From contig JAKOGI010002256.1 in NCBI GenBank assembly GCA_029747015.1, positions 62,915 to 126,914 of the forward strand: a DNA stretch of 64,000 nt, in the 5' to 3' direction. This document shows, in pieces, positions 33,671 through 45,638 of the stretch. A program made the position numbers and the translations under genes. The stretch comes from Carnegiea gigantea. Its lineage: Eukaryota > Streptophyta > Magnoliopsida > Caryophyllales > Cactaceae. The notes below the pieces were generated by a model, which was given only the letters and a program-made list of their open reading frames with translations, did not search any database and was not told the origin of the DNA. Numbering within the stretch: the stretch's first letter is position 1; every line of letters begins with the position of its first letter.

Positions 33671-34294
33671 ACTGGCGAGGAGGAGTCTGGATACCATAAG
33701 CCATGTTTTTCTCGATTTAAAAGAAGTAGTGATTACAAAATGAAACCTTTTGGAAACCTACCGTGTTGATCTTAGTGGTGTGCGCACATTCTCGGAATGA
33801 CCGAACTCAAATTTAGAATTTCGAGGACGAAATCTTTTTGGAAGGGGGGAAGAGTGTAAGACCCGTATTCTTCATTTTAAGTTAACCTGGCTGTCTTATC
33901 TTTTACGTTATAAAAATCGTATTTTTATTAACTATATGAGTTAAATTATTACTGATGCACTTATGTGAGCAATAATTTTATTAAAAAGAATGTTTTCATC
34001 GCTATTAATACTATTATCATTATTAGTTTGAAAATCTTTCGATGATTTGTAGCATGCGTTAATATGGATTATTAACGAGTACTAATTTGAGTAGGAACCC
34101 GAGTACGACTAGGTGGTCAACCTTCGAATTAGTTTCGAGGTTTAATAAATCGAACCTTCATATATTTAGGATTGAATAATCGACGAAGGGTCATACCATT
34201 GATTCGAGTTAAGATATGAGGTTCGACATTAGAAATTAGACTGGCGGTGTTAGTTGAATGAACAAGCATCAAACAAAAAAAAAATATATATTAA

Positions 34295-34311
34295 AAGGGG
34301 ATAAGCCCCTT
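34295..34311 (+). other. GGGGC-type hairpin in LTR F leader
   Basis: AAAGGGG, loop ATAAG, CCCCTT, again just after an A-rich stretch. Confidence 0.6.
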
Positions 34312-34371
34312 CTCTTTCTCAGCCGAAAATCACGAGATGGGGGTCCTCCTACCCCTCCCCAGCGACTCAGC

Positions 34372-34374
<3 letters not shown>

Positions 34375-34420
<46 letters not shown>
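34375..34420 (+). repeat. (AG)23 tract in LTR F leader
   Basis: Uninterrupted AG run; it occupies the place where C and G have TC on their sense strands, so the purine or pyrimidine identity of the tract is not conserved. Confidence 0.95.
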
Positions 34421-34426
<6 letters not shown>

Positions 34427-36420
34427 GGGGGGAGAGAGAGAGAGGAGGGTCGAAGGACGACGACGGCTGGTGGCCGGCCACCGTCACACCAGTGTGACCC
34501 CCTTGGCGCTGCTCCCTAATCACCACTGCGAAGAGAGAGAGAGTGACAGAGGCTAAGAGAAAGAGAGAAAGGGAAGGAGATGACGGCACCGGTGTGCCAG
34601 CGACCGTCCGTTGCACCCTGCGACCCCCTACTGGCGACCACCAGCAGCAACAACAAAGATATTAGTGAAAGGGGAAGAAACCCAGGCCTGGGTTTGGGTT
34701 AAATGGGGCTAACTTTTGCGAGGGTCAAGCATGGATCGGGGTTTGTTTGTGTGGGTTTAGGCAAGGCAGCAGAGGAAGGTCAAATCTGTAGTTTGAAGCT
34801 TTCAAGTCGACTCCCAAAAAACCCATAATCGGGTCCTCTAGCATGGAATCGAGGTGGGTGCTTCTCGCCTCCTAAGTATTAGTAGTTTCGAAATCGTTTT
34901 AAGCTTTAAGTTGCGATGCATGTTAAGTTTAGTTAGCTTATGCCTGAAAATGACTTCGGATCGTTAAGTGTTAGTTTAGTTGATTAATACTCGAAAGTGG
35001 CTCTGAATCAATACATGTTAGTTTGGTTAGTTTATGCCTGAAAATATAGCTCGAAATGAGTCCTGCATGTTTAGGTTCGATTCAAGTGAATTCAGTTAAT
35101 GCATGCATGAATGGTTGACTTGAATAGTAACTTCGATATGATAAATGAATGCCTAGAATCGTATTATGCTTAAATGACTTAAATAGGTTCGAATAGTAAC
35201 TTTGATATAATAAACGAATGCCTAGAATCATAATCTGCTTAAATGACCTAATTAAGTTCAAATAGTAACATCAATATGATAAATGAATGCCTAGAATCGT
35301 ACTATGCTTAAATGACGTAAATGGGTTCGACTAGTAACTTCGATATAATAAACGAATGCCTTGATTCATATTACCCTTAGTTGGTTTAATTAGGCTTGAA
35401 TAGTAACTTTGATATGATAAACGGAACCCTTGATTCGATGTTTGCCTAATTGGTTAATGTATGCTGGATTAGTAATTTCGATATAATGAACGAACACCTC
35501 GATTCATATAAGGCTTAGTTGGCTTAATTAGGCCTGAATAGTAACTTCGATGTAATAAACGAAACCCTTGAATCGATGTTGCTTAACTAGCTATTTTATG
35601 CCTAAACAGTAATTTAAAATGACATGGGTATGACATGCCTAATTCCTAAACGTAAGTCATGAATGCAATCGAGTTTCATGCCTTGTTAGTTTAATGCAGT
35701 TTATTAAGTGTCTGCTTCAAGTTGATGCGATATAGGTATATATGTGTATGTGTTCATATATGCTATAATGCACCGCTGAATGGTGCTGCTTGCCCAGGTA
35801 AGCGCATAAACCCTATTACACGTCTCTTTATAGGCTTGCATGATAATATGTTGCGATTACTAAATTGAAAACCGAGATGGTAATTAGATGGTTTGAGGTA
35901 GAACTATGAGTGGTTCGAGGTTCTTTGTGGTACGGTGCTTGTGAGGAGGGATCCTGGGTTATGAATTAACCGCAATCGTATGGATTGCGAGATCGTGTGC
36001 GGCTCATTGTGTTGTTGAAATGATTATGAAGTGTTTGAATGCAATCCATGCAAATCCCTCCCCTTTTATGTTATTAAGATGCTTTATGCGTGTGGAGGTG
36101 TTGTTTTGAAAAAGGATGTTTCTTATGTTTCAAAACAATAATAGCTATGACTATTAGCAATCAATCGCCTATTTTAGCTATACGAATTTTGTTTTGGGAG
36201 TGAATTCGCCTGAACGGGGGAGTCCCTAAAGAATTTGATTGGAAAGAAAGTGCGATGTGTGAAAAAAAAAAGAAAAGGATTTTACTGTGGGAGGCAGCAA
36301 AATTATTAGCCGTTATGGCCCATACGCGTTCAATTGGCTAAGATAATGTGCTTCGAATAATATGTTATGAATAATTATGTTAGCCTAGGGGATAAGTCTT
36401 GGTACAAGGAGACCCTAGAA

Positions 36421-36425
36421 GACCC
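36421..36425 (+). repeat. Target site duplication of E2, left copy
   Basis: GACCC before the 5' LTR matches GACCC at 47132-47136 after the 3' LTR. Removing E2 plus one copy restores the AGAAGACCCTGACGAGGGT motif seen intact in the other gypsy LTRs. Confidence 0.97.
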
Positions 36426-37918
36426 TGTTAAAATGTATAAGGTTTTGATGATAACAAATCCAAGTGTTGTAGTAGTTGTTGTTGTTCCAAACAGGCTTTA
36501 CCAACAGGGTCTTACTGCTATTCTTTAATATATTAAAACTGCTTGACTAATGGTTTATCAAGAACAGGTACTCAACTCAGCGATGTAAGAACAACCATGA
36601 GGAACAGGCTCTGTAAGGTGTTTTGAAGCATATCCTGTGAAGTGTTTGAAACATAAGATATAAGTGCAGCTGTGACAAACAGGTTCTGTGAAGTGTTTGC
36701 AGCAAAGTCGTTCTACAAGATGACTAGTGGTTACAACAAGATGTCTTGATCTGAATTGGTTTTATATTTTTAGACTCTTGTTAATATGCCAATTAGAAAG
36801 TTTTAATTTACCACTCACTGGAAACGGTTTTGCTTTTCGGAAAATATTTCGGATCACCCTTCAGAACAACCCTGGAAACAGGGCGATCAGGGTGTTTCCA
36901 GAATAAGCTGCGAAAAACTGCTTTGCACGATTTTTATCTTTTGGATTTTGAGCAGCTTCTTCAAAGATTTGCAAGAAAGATTTTTCTATGGAGTATCTTA
37001 TTCTTTACCCTAAAAAACGGTTATCAAAAATCTTAAGGGATTTGCAAAATCTTTTTGAATAAAAAGAATATCCAATTTTTGGCAAGTGGATAAGGTAGTT
37101 GAGAAAAACACGGGCTAGCTGCTAAAGAACACCGCCTTATGCACGCGGTTCAGGAAGTGTTTTTCAGCACATGTCACCTTACCCCTTATAGCTAAAGGAT
37201 TCTATTTTCTCTAGGATTTTAGTTTCCAAAAATTTCAGAAATAGTTTTTCCATCCCTTGTGGGTAAAGGATTCTATATTCTTCAGATTTTTTTAGTTTCC
37301 AAAAAATTTGATGAATTGTTTTCCAAGCACTATAAAAGGCGGCTTCTTACAATCTTGGAGACATCGGTTTTCAAAGAGAAAAAATCTGAGTTCATGAGCT
37401 AAAACGTTTGAAAAGAAAACCGAGCCTTGTGAGTGAATTAATTGAGCTTTCAAAGTTGGCATACTAGGACTTCATTGTACCCTATATTAGCTTAGTTGAA
37501 GAAGCATTGTAATAGGGTGTTTTTTTTTATATTCTTCTTTCACAAGAGTGAGTAGAGTGTGTGTCCAAATCAAGGGGATTTTGGACGTGGGGTAACTTGT
37601 CTTAGGGAAGACAGGTTACGTGTGTTACAAGTTGTAACAAGGTGTGTTACTATTGTAACGTGTTTAGCCCGTTTAGTGAAGTGTGCAAATCCTACAGGAG
37701 GTAGGTCGTGGTTTTTAACCTCAGTTGGACTAGAGGTGTTTTCCACGTAAAAATCCTGTGTCCATTATTTCCGCATTCAATTTTGTTGGATTTTCACTTC
37801 TGCTTATCTCAGAAACAACCTGTGCAAACAGGGCCTAAGACTGTTTGCCACCATATTACGAAAATCGGACTCCACAATTCACCCCCCCTCTTCTGGTTGT
37901 GTACTCTCTAATTCAACA
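36426..37918 (+). repeat. E2 5' LTR, 1493 bp
   Basis: Runs from TGTTAAAATG to TCTAATTCAACA. It contains a 70-75 bp tandem duplication (about 37190-37320, two TAAAGGATTCTAT units) that E1 lacks, and seven AACAGG hexamers in the same orientation. Confidence 0.97.
37331..37338 (+). promoter_or_regulatory. E2 5' LTR TATA box
   Basis: CACTATAAAAGGCGG, identical at 46542-46549 in the 3' LTR. It places transcription start near 37365 and R-U5 over the last 550 bases. Confidence 0.78.
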
Positions 37919-37920
37919 AG

Positions 37921-37932
37921 TGGTATCAGAGC
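37921..37932 (+). other. E2 primer binding site (tRNA-iMet)
   Basis: TGGTATCAGAGC two bases after the LTR end, 44 bases before the gag ATG. Confidence 0.95.
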
Positions 37933-37976
37933 AGGTTCTCCTTTGAAAAGCAAACACCTTTGAGAGATCCTTGAAG

Positions 37977-39737
37977 ATGATTACTCCACAAGGCATGCTT
38001 GAAGGTCAATCCAGAACTCGTCCACCATACTTTAATGGCCAACACTATAGTTGGTGGAAGAATAGGATGGAAAACTACATCCAAGCCGAGGACTATGAGT
38101 TATGGATGCTCATCAAGCATGGACCACTCATCCCTAAGAAAACAACTGAAGATGGAAAGTCAATCCCCAAGGAGCCTAAGGAGTTCAATGCTGAAGATTA
38201 CAAGATGATGGAGAAGAATGCCAAGGCCAAGAAACTCCTATATTTTGGCCTAGGTCCTGATGAATATACTCGCATATCTGAATGTGAGTCGGCCAAAGAA
38301 ATCTGGGATGCTTTGCAAGTAGCTCACGAAGGGACCAATCAAGTAAAGCAATCCCGGATTGAATTGCTTATGAGAAAGTATGAGCTGTTCGAGATGGGTG
38401 ATCGGGAAAGTGTGATGGACATGTACACTCGCTTCACTCACATAACGAATGAGTTGAAATCCTTGGGAAAATCCTTCACCACCGAAGAATTGGTAAGGAA
38501 GATCCTAAGAATTTTACCTCATTCTTGGGAAGCAAAAGTAACGACCATCCAAGAAGCTAAGGACATGAATAAGATCACCCTAGATGAGCTGATTGGCAAC
38601 CTCCAAACATATGAACTTAGGAAATATTCTCAACAGAAAGATGAGACAAAGAGAGAATGAGGTCTTGCACTAAAGGCCTTAGAAGATGATTCTGATTCTG
38701 AGGAGGAGGAGATTGCCATGATGACTCAAAAATTTAAGAAGTTCTTCAAGAAAGTCAAAGAAAACATCAAAAGGAAGGACTTCGGCAAAGCCAGGAACAC
38801 CCCTCGGGAACAGTTCACTGGGTGTTTCAAGTGTGGTAAGCTGGACCACATTGTGAGAAACTGCCCACTGCACAAGGAAGAACAAGAACCCGAACACCCC
38901 AGAAAACAGGGGAGGAAACAAGGTGTAAGCAGCTCAGCGAAAAGATTCTCAAAAGCTATGCTCGCGGCCTGGGGAGATTCAAGTGAGGATGAGGAAGGGT
39001 CTGAAGCTTGGGAAGCTGATGTAGCACTCATGGCAAGGAGTGACACTGATTCAGATGATGGGTCAATGGATAGTCTGACTCAACCCAAGAACAATGTACG
39101 TGGTCTAAATAAATCAACTCTTGAGAAATTAGTGTACAATATAATGGATATATGTGCTAAATTAAAAGGGGATGTTCGAGATTTAGAACTTGAAAATGAA
39201 ACCCTTAAATTAGAAAAGCTTGAAGTTGACAAAGAGACTCTTGCCTTACATGAAAACATCAATGTGCTTAAAGAAACTCTACTCATGAAAGAAGAGACTT
39301 GTTCTACTAAACTGACCGAGTTAGAAAAAGAATCTCTTGACTTAAAAGGTACGGTCGAGTCTTTGCTGGAAGAAAACAGAAACTTGCTTGAAAAAATAAA
39401 ACACTTAGAATCGGACCTTGCCACAAACAAGCTCTGGAACAGGTCCTCAAGGGCATTGGAATGGTTAAACACTCATCATAGTCAAAATAGAAGAGGACTA
39501 GTTTTTGTGCCTAAGATGACCTACCCAGTGAATAACAAATATGTGGGATTACCTGAAAATATTGTTTGTTTTCATTGTGGTAAAACGGGGCATTATCGAT
39601 ATGCTTGTCCTATAAGAAAGTATGCCATTAAAAAGAACTCAGTGCATGTAAAACAAATGTGGGTTAGGAAAGATGAGATTTACACGTCTAAAGGAATGCG
39701 ACCCAAGTGGATCTGGGTTCCCAAAACTAACCCTTAA
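37977..39737 (+). pseudogene. gag: E2 gag with one premature stop
   Basis: Same length and layout as the intact E1 gene: copia Gag core, CCHC knuckle CFKCGKLDHIVRNC (about 38826-38867), acidic and serine-rich stretch, coiled coil (39110-39420) and second knuckle CFHCGKTGHYRYAC (about 39567-39608). I start at ATG 37977; a TTG lies two codons earlier. A TGA at 38658-38660 replaces CGA of E1, a CpG transition, and cuts the protein before both knuckles. The frame is otherwise open to TAA 39735-39737. A TTG and ATG soon after the stop could in principle restart, but I see no support for that. Confidence 0.9.
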
Positions 39738-39752
39738 TTTGTTTTGCAGGCT
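39724..39752 (+). promoter_or_regulatory. gag stop codon overlapped by a splice-acceptor-like sequence
   Basis: ACTAAC (branch-point consensus), then TAA, then TTTGTTTTGCAG|G. In E1 the corresponding stretch reads ACTAAC, TGA, TATTTTGCAG|G. The 15 bases around the stop differ at about six positions between copies, while flanking coding sequence is much better kept. The stop differs in identity but not in presence. Confidence 0.5.
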
Positions 39753-42700
39753 GAAGTGAGAGAGAACAACCCAGCAAACAACCCAGCAAACAGTGCAGGA
39801 AACAGTCTAGGGAACAGGCAGCTGTGGTATGTTGACAGTGGGTATTCGAGGCATATGACTGATGAAAAATCCAATTTTCTCTCACTTACAGCATCAGAAG
39901 GAGGGAGTGTGGCATTTGGAAACGGCAAATCTGGGATAATTGTCGGTATAGGTAAGATAGGTGAGTCACTCTCCCATTCAATTGACAATGTTTATTTTGT
40001 GGATGGTTTAAAACACAACTTGCTAAGTGTGTCCCAACTGTGTGACAAAGACAACCTAGTAGTGTTCTCTCCAACACGTTGCTTGGTTGTAAACATGAAC
40101 ACAGGAGATGTTGTGTTGAGGGGGAAGCGACACAAAAATGTTTATAAAGTGTGTATTTCTACTCTTCCCCAAAATAATTTGACTTGTTTGAGTGCCTTAA
40201 AAGATGATGTTATGCTTTGGCACAAAAGACTAGGTCATGCAAGCCACTCTCTTTTGAACAAACTTGTAACCAAAGATTTAGTAGTTGGCTTACCTTCCAT
40301 CAAATTCAATGATGACAAGGTATGTGATGCATGTGCCAAAGGCAAACAAGTCAAAAATTCAGTTAAGTCTAAAAAGTGTACAAGCACTACTCGACCCCTT
40401 GAATTAATACATATGGATCTATGTGGTCCAATGAGGATCATGAGCCGAGGTGGCAAGAGGTATGTGCTTGTGATAGTGGATGACTACTCTCGTTTCACTT
40501 GGACTGAAAAGATGAAAAATTTCTTGCTTTCATTAAAAAGACTGAAAAGAGGGTAGGACACTCCTTGGTATGCATAAGGTCTGACTATGGTACAGAATTT
40601 GAAAATTCGAGCTTTATTTACTATTGTAATGAGCATGGTGTTGATCACAATTTTTCAGCTCCAAGAACACCCCAACAGAACGAAGTGGTAGAGCACAAAA
40701 ATCATACTCTAGAGGACATGACTAGAACAATGCTTGTTGCTAGTGGTCTTCCTAGAAATTTTTGGGCTGAAGCTTTAAACACATCATGTTACATTATAAA
40801 TAGATGCATGATTAGACCTGTTCTTAACAAAACTCCTTATGAGATCCTCAAAGGAAGAAAACCAAATATTTTGCATTTGAGAGTTTTTGGGTGTAAATGT
40901 TTTGTGCATAATAATGGAAAGGATGCCTTAGGAAAATTTGATCCAATGAGTGACGAGGCAATATTCCTCGGTTACTCCTCACATAGTAAGGCATACAAAG
41001 TGTTTAATAAGAGAACCTTGTGTGTTGAAGAAAGTGTGCGTGTGCTTTTTGATGAAACTAACTCTCTAAGTGAGAATGATGCACAGGAGGAAGACCTCGA
41101 ACCAGGTCTTGTTAGAAAAGACATGCTGCTTTAAGATGAACCAGGTAAGGATCAACCTGAGGGATCAAGGCCTGAAGCTGTTCTTCAGGAAGGTAGGCAG
41201 GGTGTGAACCAAACAGGGGGAAACAGGGTTGAACCCTGTTCGGGACAACATCAGCCGAACCCTTCTGAGATAATTTCAGGAATAGGCTCCCAAACACGCT
41301 TGGGAACAGGTGCTGAACTTGTTTTGCCAAGTATTCCAGCTAGGATGGAGAGCATATCTGTAAACCCACTTTCACCATGATCATGGAAATACCAAAGTTC
41401 ACATCCTCTTGATCAAATTTTGTCTGATATTAATGCAGGAGTTCAAACTAGATCTAGGCTTAAAAATTTCTGTGCTTTCTATGCTTTTCTCTCAAAAATT
41501 GAGCCTAAGAATATTAATGAAGCTCTTGCAGATTCAGATTGGGTCACAGCCATGCAAGAAGAACTCCATCAGTTCGAAAGAAACAAGGTATGGCACCTTG
41601 TGCCACGGCCAGAGGATAGAACAATCATTGGAACCAAGTGGGTGTTCCGTAACAAGCTAGATGAGTGCGGAACAGTCACTAGGAACAAGGCCCGGCTGGT
41701 GGTTCAAGGCTACAACCAAGAAGAGGGAATTGATTATGAAGAGACTTTTGCACCTGTTGCAAGGATGGAAGCCATTCGAATCTTGATAGCTTTTGCAGCC
41801 CACATGGAGATTAAGTTATATCAAATGGATGTTAAAAGTGCGTTTCTAAATGGGTACCTTAAAGAGGAAGTGTATGTCAAACAACCCCCCGGTTTTGAAA
41901 GTGATGAATTTCCTAACCATGTTTTCAAACTTGACAAGGCACTTTATGGTTTAAAACAAGCTCCTAGAGCTTGGTATGAGCGGTTGTCAAGCTTTTTATT
42001 GGAAAATAATTTTGCAAGAGGCAAGGTAGACAATACCTTGTTTCTAAAATCTAAGGGGGAACATTTGTTGATTGTCCAAGTATATGTCGATGACATCATA
42101 TTTGGTGCAACTCATCATGATTTGTGCAATGAATTTTCAAAAATGATGAGGAGTGAGCTTGAAATGAGCACGATGGGTGAGCTTAATTTCTTTCTAGGCT
42201 TGCAAATCAAGCAAACTTCAAACGGCACAATGATCCATCAACAAAAGTATATCAGGGAATTACTTAAGCGTTTTGGGATGGAGTCAGCCAAGCCCATTGA
42301 TACTCCCATTTCTCCTTCAACTAGGTTGGTAATGGATGATGGTAGTCCCTCAGTTGCGGAGAAATCCTATAGGGACATGATAGGGTCACTCTTATATCTA
42401 ACTGCTGGTAGACCTGACATTGTTTTTAGTGTTGGTCTATGTGCACGTTTTCAGTCAAACCCTAAAGAAACTCATCTAAAGGCTGTTAAAAGGATTTTTA
42501 GGTACTTAAGACATACACCTGATCTAGCCTTATGGTATCCTAAAGGTTGCAACTTTGATCTTGTTGGGTATGCTGATGCTGATTACGCAGGTTTCTTGGT
42601 TGATAGGAAAAGCACCTCAGGTATGGCTCACTTTCTTGGACCTTGTTTGGTATCTTGGGCAACCAAGAAACAACTCTCTGTTGCCTTGTCCACAGCAGAA

Positions 42701-43027
42701 GCTGAGTATATGGCAGCTGCATCTTGTTGTGCTCAGTTATTATGGATAAGACAACAACTCAAGGACTTTTGTGTTGACATAGGATGCATTCCTATTTATT
42801 ATGACAATACAAGTGCAATTAACATTGCCAAAAATCTATGTCAACACAAAAGAACAAAACATATTGACATTTGTCATCATTTTCTAAGAGACAATGTTGA
42901 AAAAGGAGTAATCTCAACGAATTTTTGTGCCACTGAAAATCAAATTGCTGATATATTCACAAAGGCATTGAGTAGAGAACAATTTGAAAGGAATAGACTC
43001 CAACTAGGCTTAATTAGAACAACCTGA
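39744..43027 (+). pseudogene. pol: E2 pol: protease, integrase (frameshifted), RT, RNase H
   Basis: Follows gag in the same frame after the stop codon. Protease DSG is present but the usual CS after it is YS. The integrase zinc region (HKRLGHASHS, CDACAKGKQ) and first Asp motif MDLCGP are intact. Then a net loss of 22 bases near 40506-40518 relative to E1 shifts the frame, before RSDYGTEFE and VVEHKN. Later single-codon stops: TAA at 41132-41134 (CAA in E1) and TGA at 41378-41380 (CGA in E1). From 41420 to the TGA at 43025 the RT and RNase H are open: [26 protein letters not shown], catalytic VYVDDIIFG (residues 221-229 from 41420), [16 protein letters not shown]. Confidence 0.92.
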
Positions 43028-43459
43028 CCAATCTGTTCTTTCTCCCTGTTTGCAAAATTTAAAAGTGACGGGTACAACATGTTAAATTTTTGTTTGCAAT
43101 CAACTTGTGTGCTATGTTTAGCATATGTGAGGTTTGCAACTTGCTGACACTCATTGAGGTCTAATGAGATTGCCCTTATTGTCCAATGTTACCGAGCAAG
43201 TAACCTCAAGAACAAGCATCAGGAACAGGTACGCCTCTTGTTTGTCAAATGTGTGCAACAAATTGAAAAACTACTAATCTCTTCCCGAGGCGTGCGCAAC
43301 AAATGCTAAAGTCTGTTGCAAAAACGGGCAAAATCTTTTAAAGATTTCGCACGTCTCTCTCTCCCTTTAAAGCTCTTGCTCAATCTCTCACCTCCACCGA
43401 AACTCTCTTGCTTTGAAACTCTGTTTAAGAAACCCTAATCTCTCTCCTTCCTCTGAAAA
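43028..43459 (+). other. E2 spacer between pol and third ORF
   Basis: Non-coding; shared with E1 (1-416). Contains a pyrimidine-rich leader-like stretch (TCTCTCTCTCCC near 43354) just before the next ATG. Confidence 0.7.
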
Positions 43460-45152
43460 ATGGCGTTCCCCATTAGCTTCGAGAGCTCCTCGACCTTGAC
43501 CCAGGGCAACCAGACACAGGGCACAACCTTGCAAACAGCCACAGCCCTGTTTGCACCTACACAATTTCTAACGGCCCTCATGGAAGAAAACAGGGTCAGA
43601 AACAGGGCCTGAAGTTTTTAAGGAGAACCTAGGGGAGGATTTGTCAAGAGAAGAAGGGGGAAGTAGTGGTCAACTGGAGGAGGCCCCTGCCAAAACTGAA
43701 CAAGCCACATCGGTACCACCAACCGGTGAGAAACGCAAACGGTACAAAATTGTGGCTAGGCGTACCAGAATGCCATGAACACGACCACCATCAAGGCCTA
43801 AAAGCGGCCAGACTGAAGAGCCCTCAAAAAGTGAACCACCTGTCAAACCAAAACCACAAATCCACTCTTCGTCCAAACCCACAAACAGGCCAACTCGAAA
43901 ATCAGCTCGAATTGCTTTCCAATCCACGCCTCGTCCTGCCAAACAGTCAGCTCCTGTTGTTGAGGAGATTGATTTCTCCTCTGAGCCTTCATCAGATAGC
44001 GACACTGAGAACACTGCCTTCAAACAGGGCACGCCCGTGTTCTCAGAGTCCTCAGAGGATAAGCCTCTTCCTATACTAAAACCATCACCCCTCAAAACTC
44101 CCAAGAGAAAAGCCTCCCTCAAACATGCCTCCACCTAAGACCCTCCTACTAAGCCCCAACCTAAACGAGCTAAGAAATCTACCCCGTCTGCAATCTCAGC
44201 CAAACTGACCCAATTGATTCAGAGACGGGTTATCAGGGGCAAAATTATAAAGGTTAAATATTTTGAGGAACAGGGTCTGGGGGTGTTTCTGCACAAGCTG
44301 CGTGCACAGGGGTGGTATGAGTTGTTTACAAACACCCAGCTGGGGTGTTCTGTATATGAGTTGGCAGAGTTCTATGCCAACTGCACTGTCACTGAAGGAG
44401 TGGTGACAAGTATTGTTAATGGGAAGCAGCTTCGCTTTAATGCAAAGATATTAGGGGAAATTCTGGGGATTCCCTCCACGGGCTTTGATATATATGTAAG
44501 AGAAGACAAGACTATTCTAGAGACAGCCAGGCTGCTGGAGCTCTCCCAGAAATTTAGCCAGCAATCAAGCCTCCAAACACCCAAGTCCGTGAAGAAAGGC
44601 GACATGACATCGCTCCATCAATTGATATTCTGGTTTATCATCAAGAATGTCATCCCCAGGGGCCAGGGTCGCAATCTTGCTGATGCCGTGGATCAATGTT
44701 TGATGGATCTGATGGACACAGAAGTGCAAATTAACCTTCCTGCCATCATGATTCGACATATTGCAAGAATTGCAAACACCTCTAGGGAACATGACCTGGG
44801 ATACGACTTCTTTCTGACTAGTGTGTTTGAGCACTTTGGGGTGACACTGCAGAAGAAGGTGGGCACTCAGTTCATTGATGAGATCGGGAGTAACACCCTT
44901 ATGGGGTGTGGGTATGCTTTGATTGAGGGGTCTGCCTCAGAACAGGGGACCAGAACACCCCGTCCTCCTGTTCCTGGCAGTTCCTCAACCAAGCTTGAGG
45001 CTACTTTGGAAGAAAACTCTCGCCTCAGTACTGAGCTTAACGCTGTAAAGGCTGCCCTGGACGAGGAAAAAGCTCTAAATGCAAAACGCCATGCAGATCT
45101 CCTCGCCCTTCTCTCTTCACTTTCAGCAAAATTTTCTCCTTCTGCTCCTTGA
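43460..45152 (+). pseudogene. Third ORF downstream of pol (Sirevirus extra gene), degraded
   Basis: An ATG at 43460 opens a frame beginning MAFPISFESSSTLTQG. A shift near 43605 moves the reading to the frame used downstream, and stops at about 43777 and 44139 interrupt it; the long open part is 44214-45152. The first half is low-complexity, rich in Lys, Pro and Ser. The middle (44250-44800) holds a compact domain with WYELF, EFYANC and VNGKQLRFNAKI, which resembles the putative plant transposon protein domain found in extra ORFs of plant retroelements. The C-terminus (about 44985-45130) is a coiled coil. Sireviruses often carry an env-like or unassigned ORF here. No signal peptide or membrane segment is evident, so I do not call it an envelope. 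Confidence 0.7.
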
Positions 45153-45638
45153 ACACCCCTCATGAGCTGTTCCCATCTATTGTTCTCATAGCCTGTTCTC
45201 ACTTCTCTTGGTGAATCAGTTTGCACTCTGTTGCACTCTTTTGATGAATGACAGGATATCTTGTTTTTTGATTGGCTTTGCCTTGCTTGCTTTTTGTTGT
45301 GAATTGCTTGTGTGTGACTAGGATGGCCAATCTCATTACCGTACCAAAACACTTGAGTGTATCGCCTGTTGCCTTTCCTCCATTACCCAAGTGGTGGTGA
45401 TAGCAAACACCCTCTGTTTGACTGTTCGCCCCTACTTTTTAATGATGCCAAAAGGGGGAAGATAGGATGACCAATATTGTTTTAGTTTTCCCATGGACGA
45501 GTTAAATTTCTTACACTCTTTCGATACTGACTGCTTCATGTGAATTGTCGGTCCTATAAATAATTGGCACTAATCACTTCAATTGTCCTTGAAAGTCAAT
45601 ATGGTCACTTGGTTTGTCATCATCAAAAAGGGGGAATT
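45153..45638 (+). other. E2 3' non-coding region with two polypurine tracts
   Basis: CAAAAGGGGGAAG at 45449-45461 and CAAAAAGGGGGAATT at 45624-45638; the second touches the 3' LTR and is the expected plus-strand primer. Repeated polypurine tracts are a known Sirevirus trait. Confidence 0.85.

Larger units (their letters stand above)
31614..33854 (+). other. Gypsy internal 3' region, long type alpha
   Basis: The longest internal remnant. No reading frame over about 60 codons except in the last 300 bp, and none resembles pol. The final roughly 850 bp match 52722-53580 inverted; the final 620 match 16787-17452. Upstream of that it is unique in the window. It ends with a polypurine tract (GAAGGGGGGAAGAG) before LTR F. 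Confidence 0.7.
33855..36425 (+). repeat. Gypsy LTR F, left part (split by E2)
   Basis: Starts TGTAAGACCCG. Contains hairpin, (AG)23 at 34375-34420, GC-rich leader, donor-like GAG|GTGGGT at 34854 and 68-bp sub-repeats. E2 interrupts it in the motif AGAAGACCCTGACGAGG; the remainder is 47132-48531. Confidence 0.9.

Noticed and set aside
38726..39472. Antisense Ser/Phe-rich frames opposite gag (also 3240-3986)
   Set aside because: Shadow of the Lys/Glu-rich coiled coil on the coding strand in both copies.
43670..44134. 154-codon antisense frame opposite the third ORF
   Set aside because: Mirror of the Ser/Pro/Lys-rich sense frame; the sense frame continues into the recognisable downstream domain.
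43460..45152. Calling the third ORF an envelope gene
   Set aside because: No signal peptide, transmembrane segment or cleavage-like site visible; position alone is not enough.
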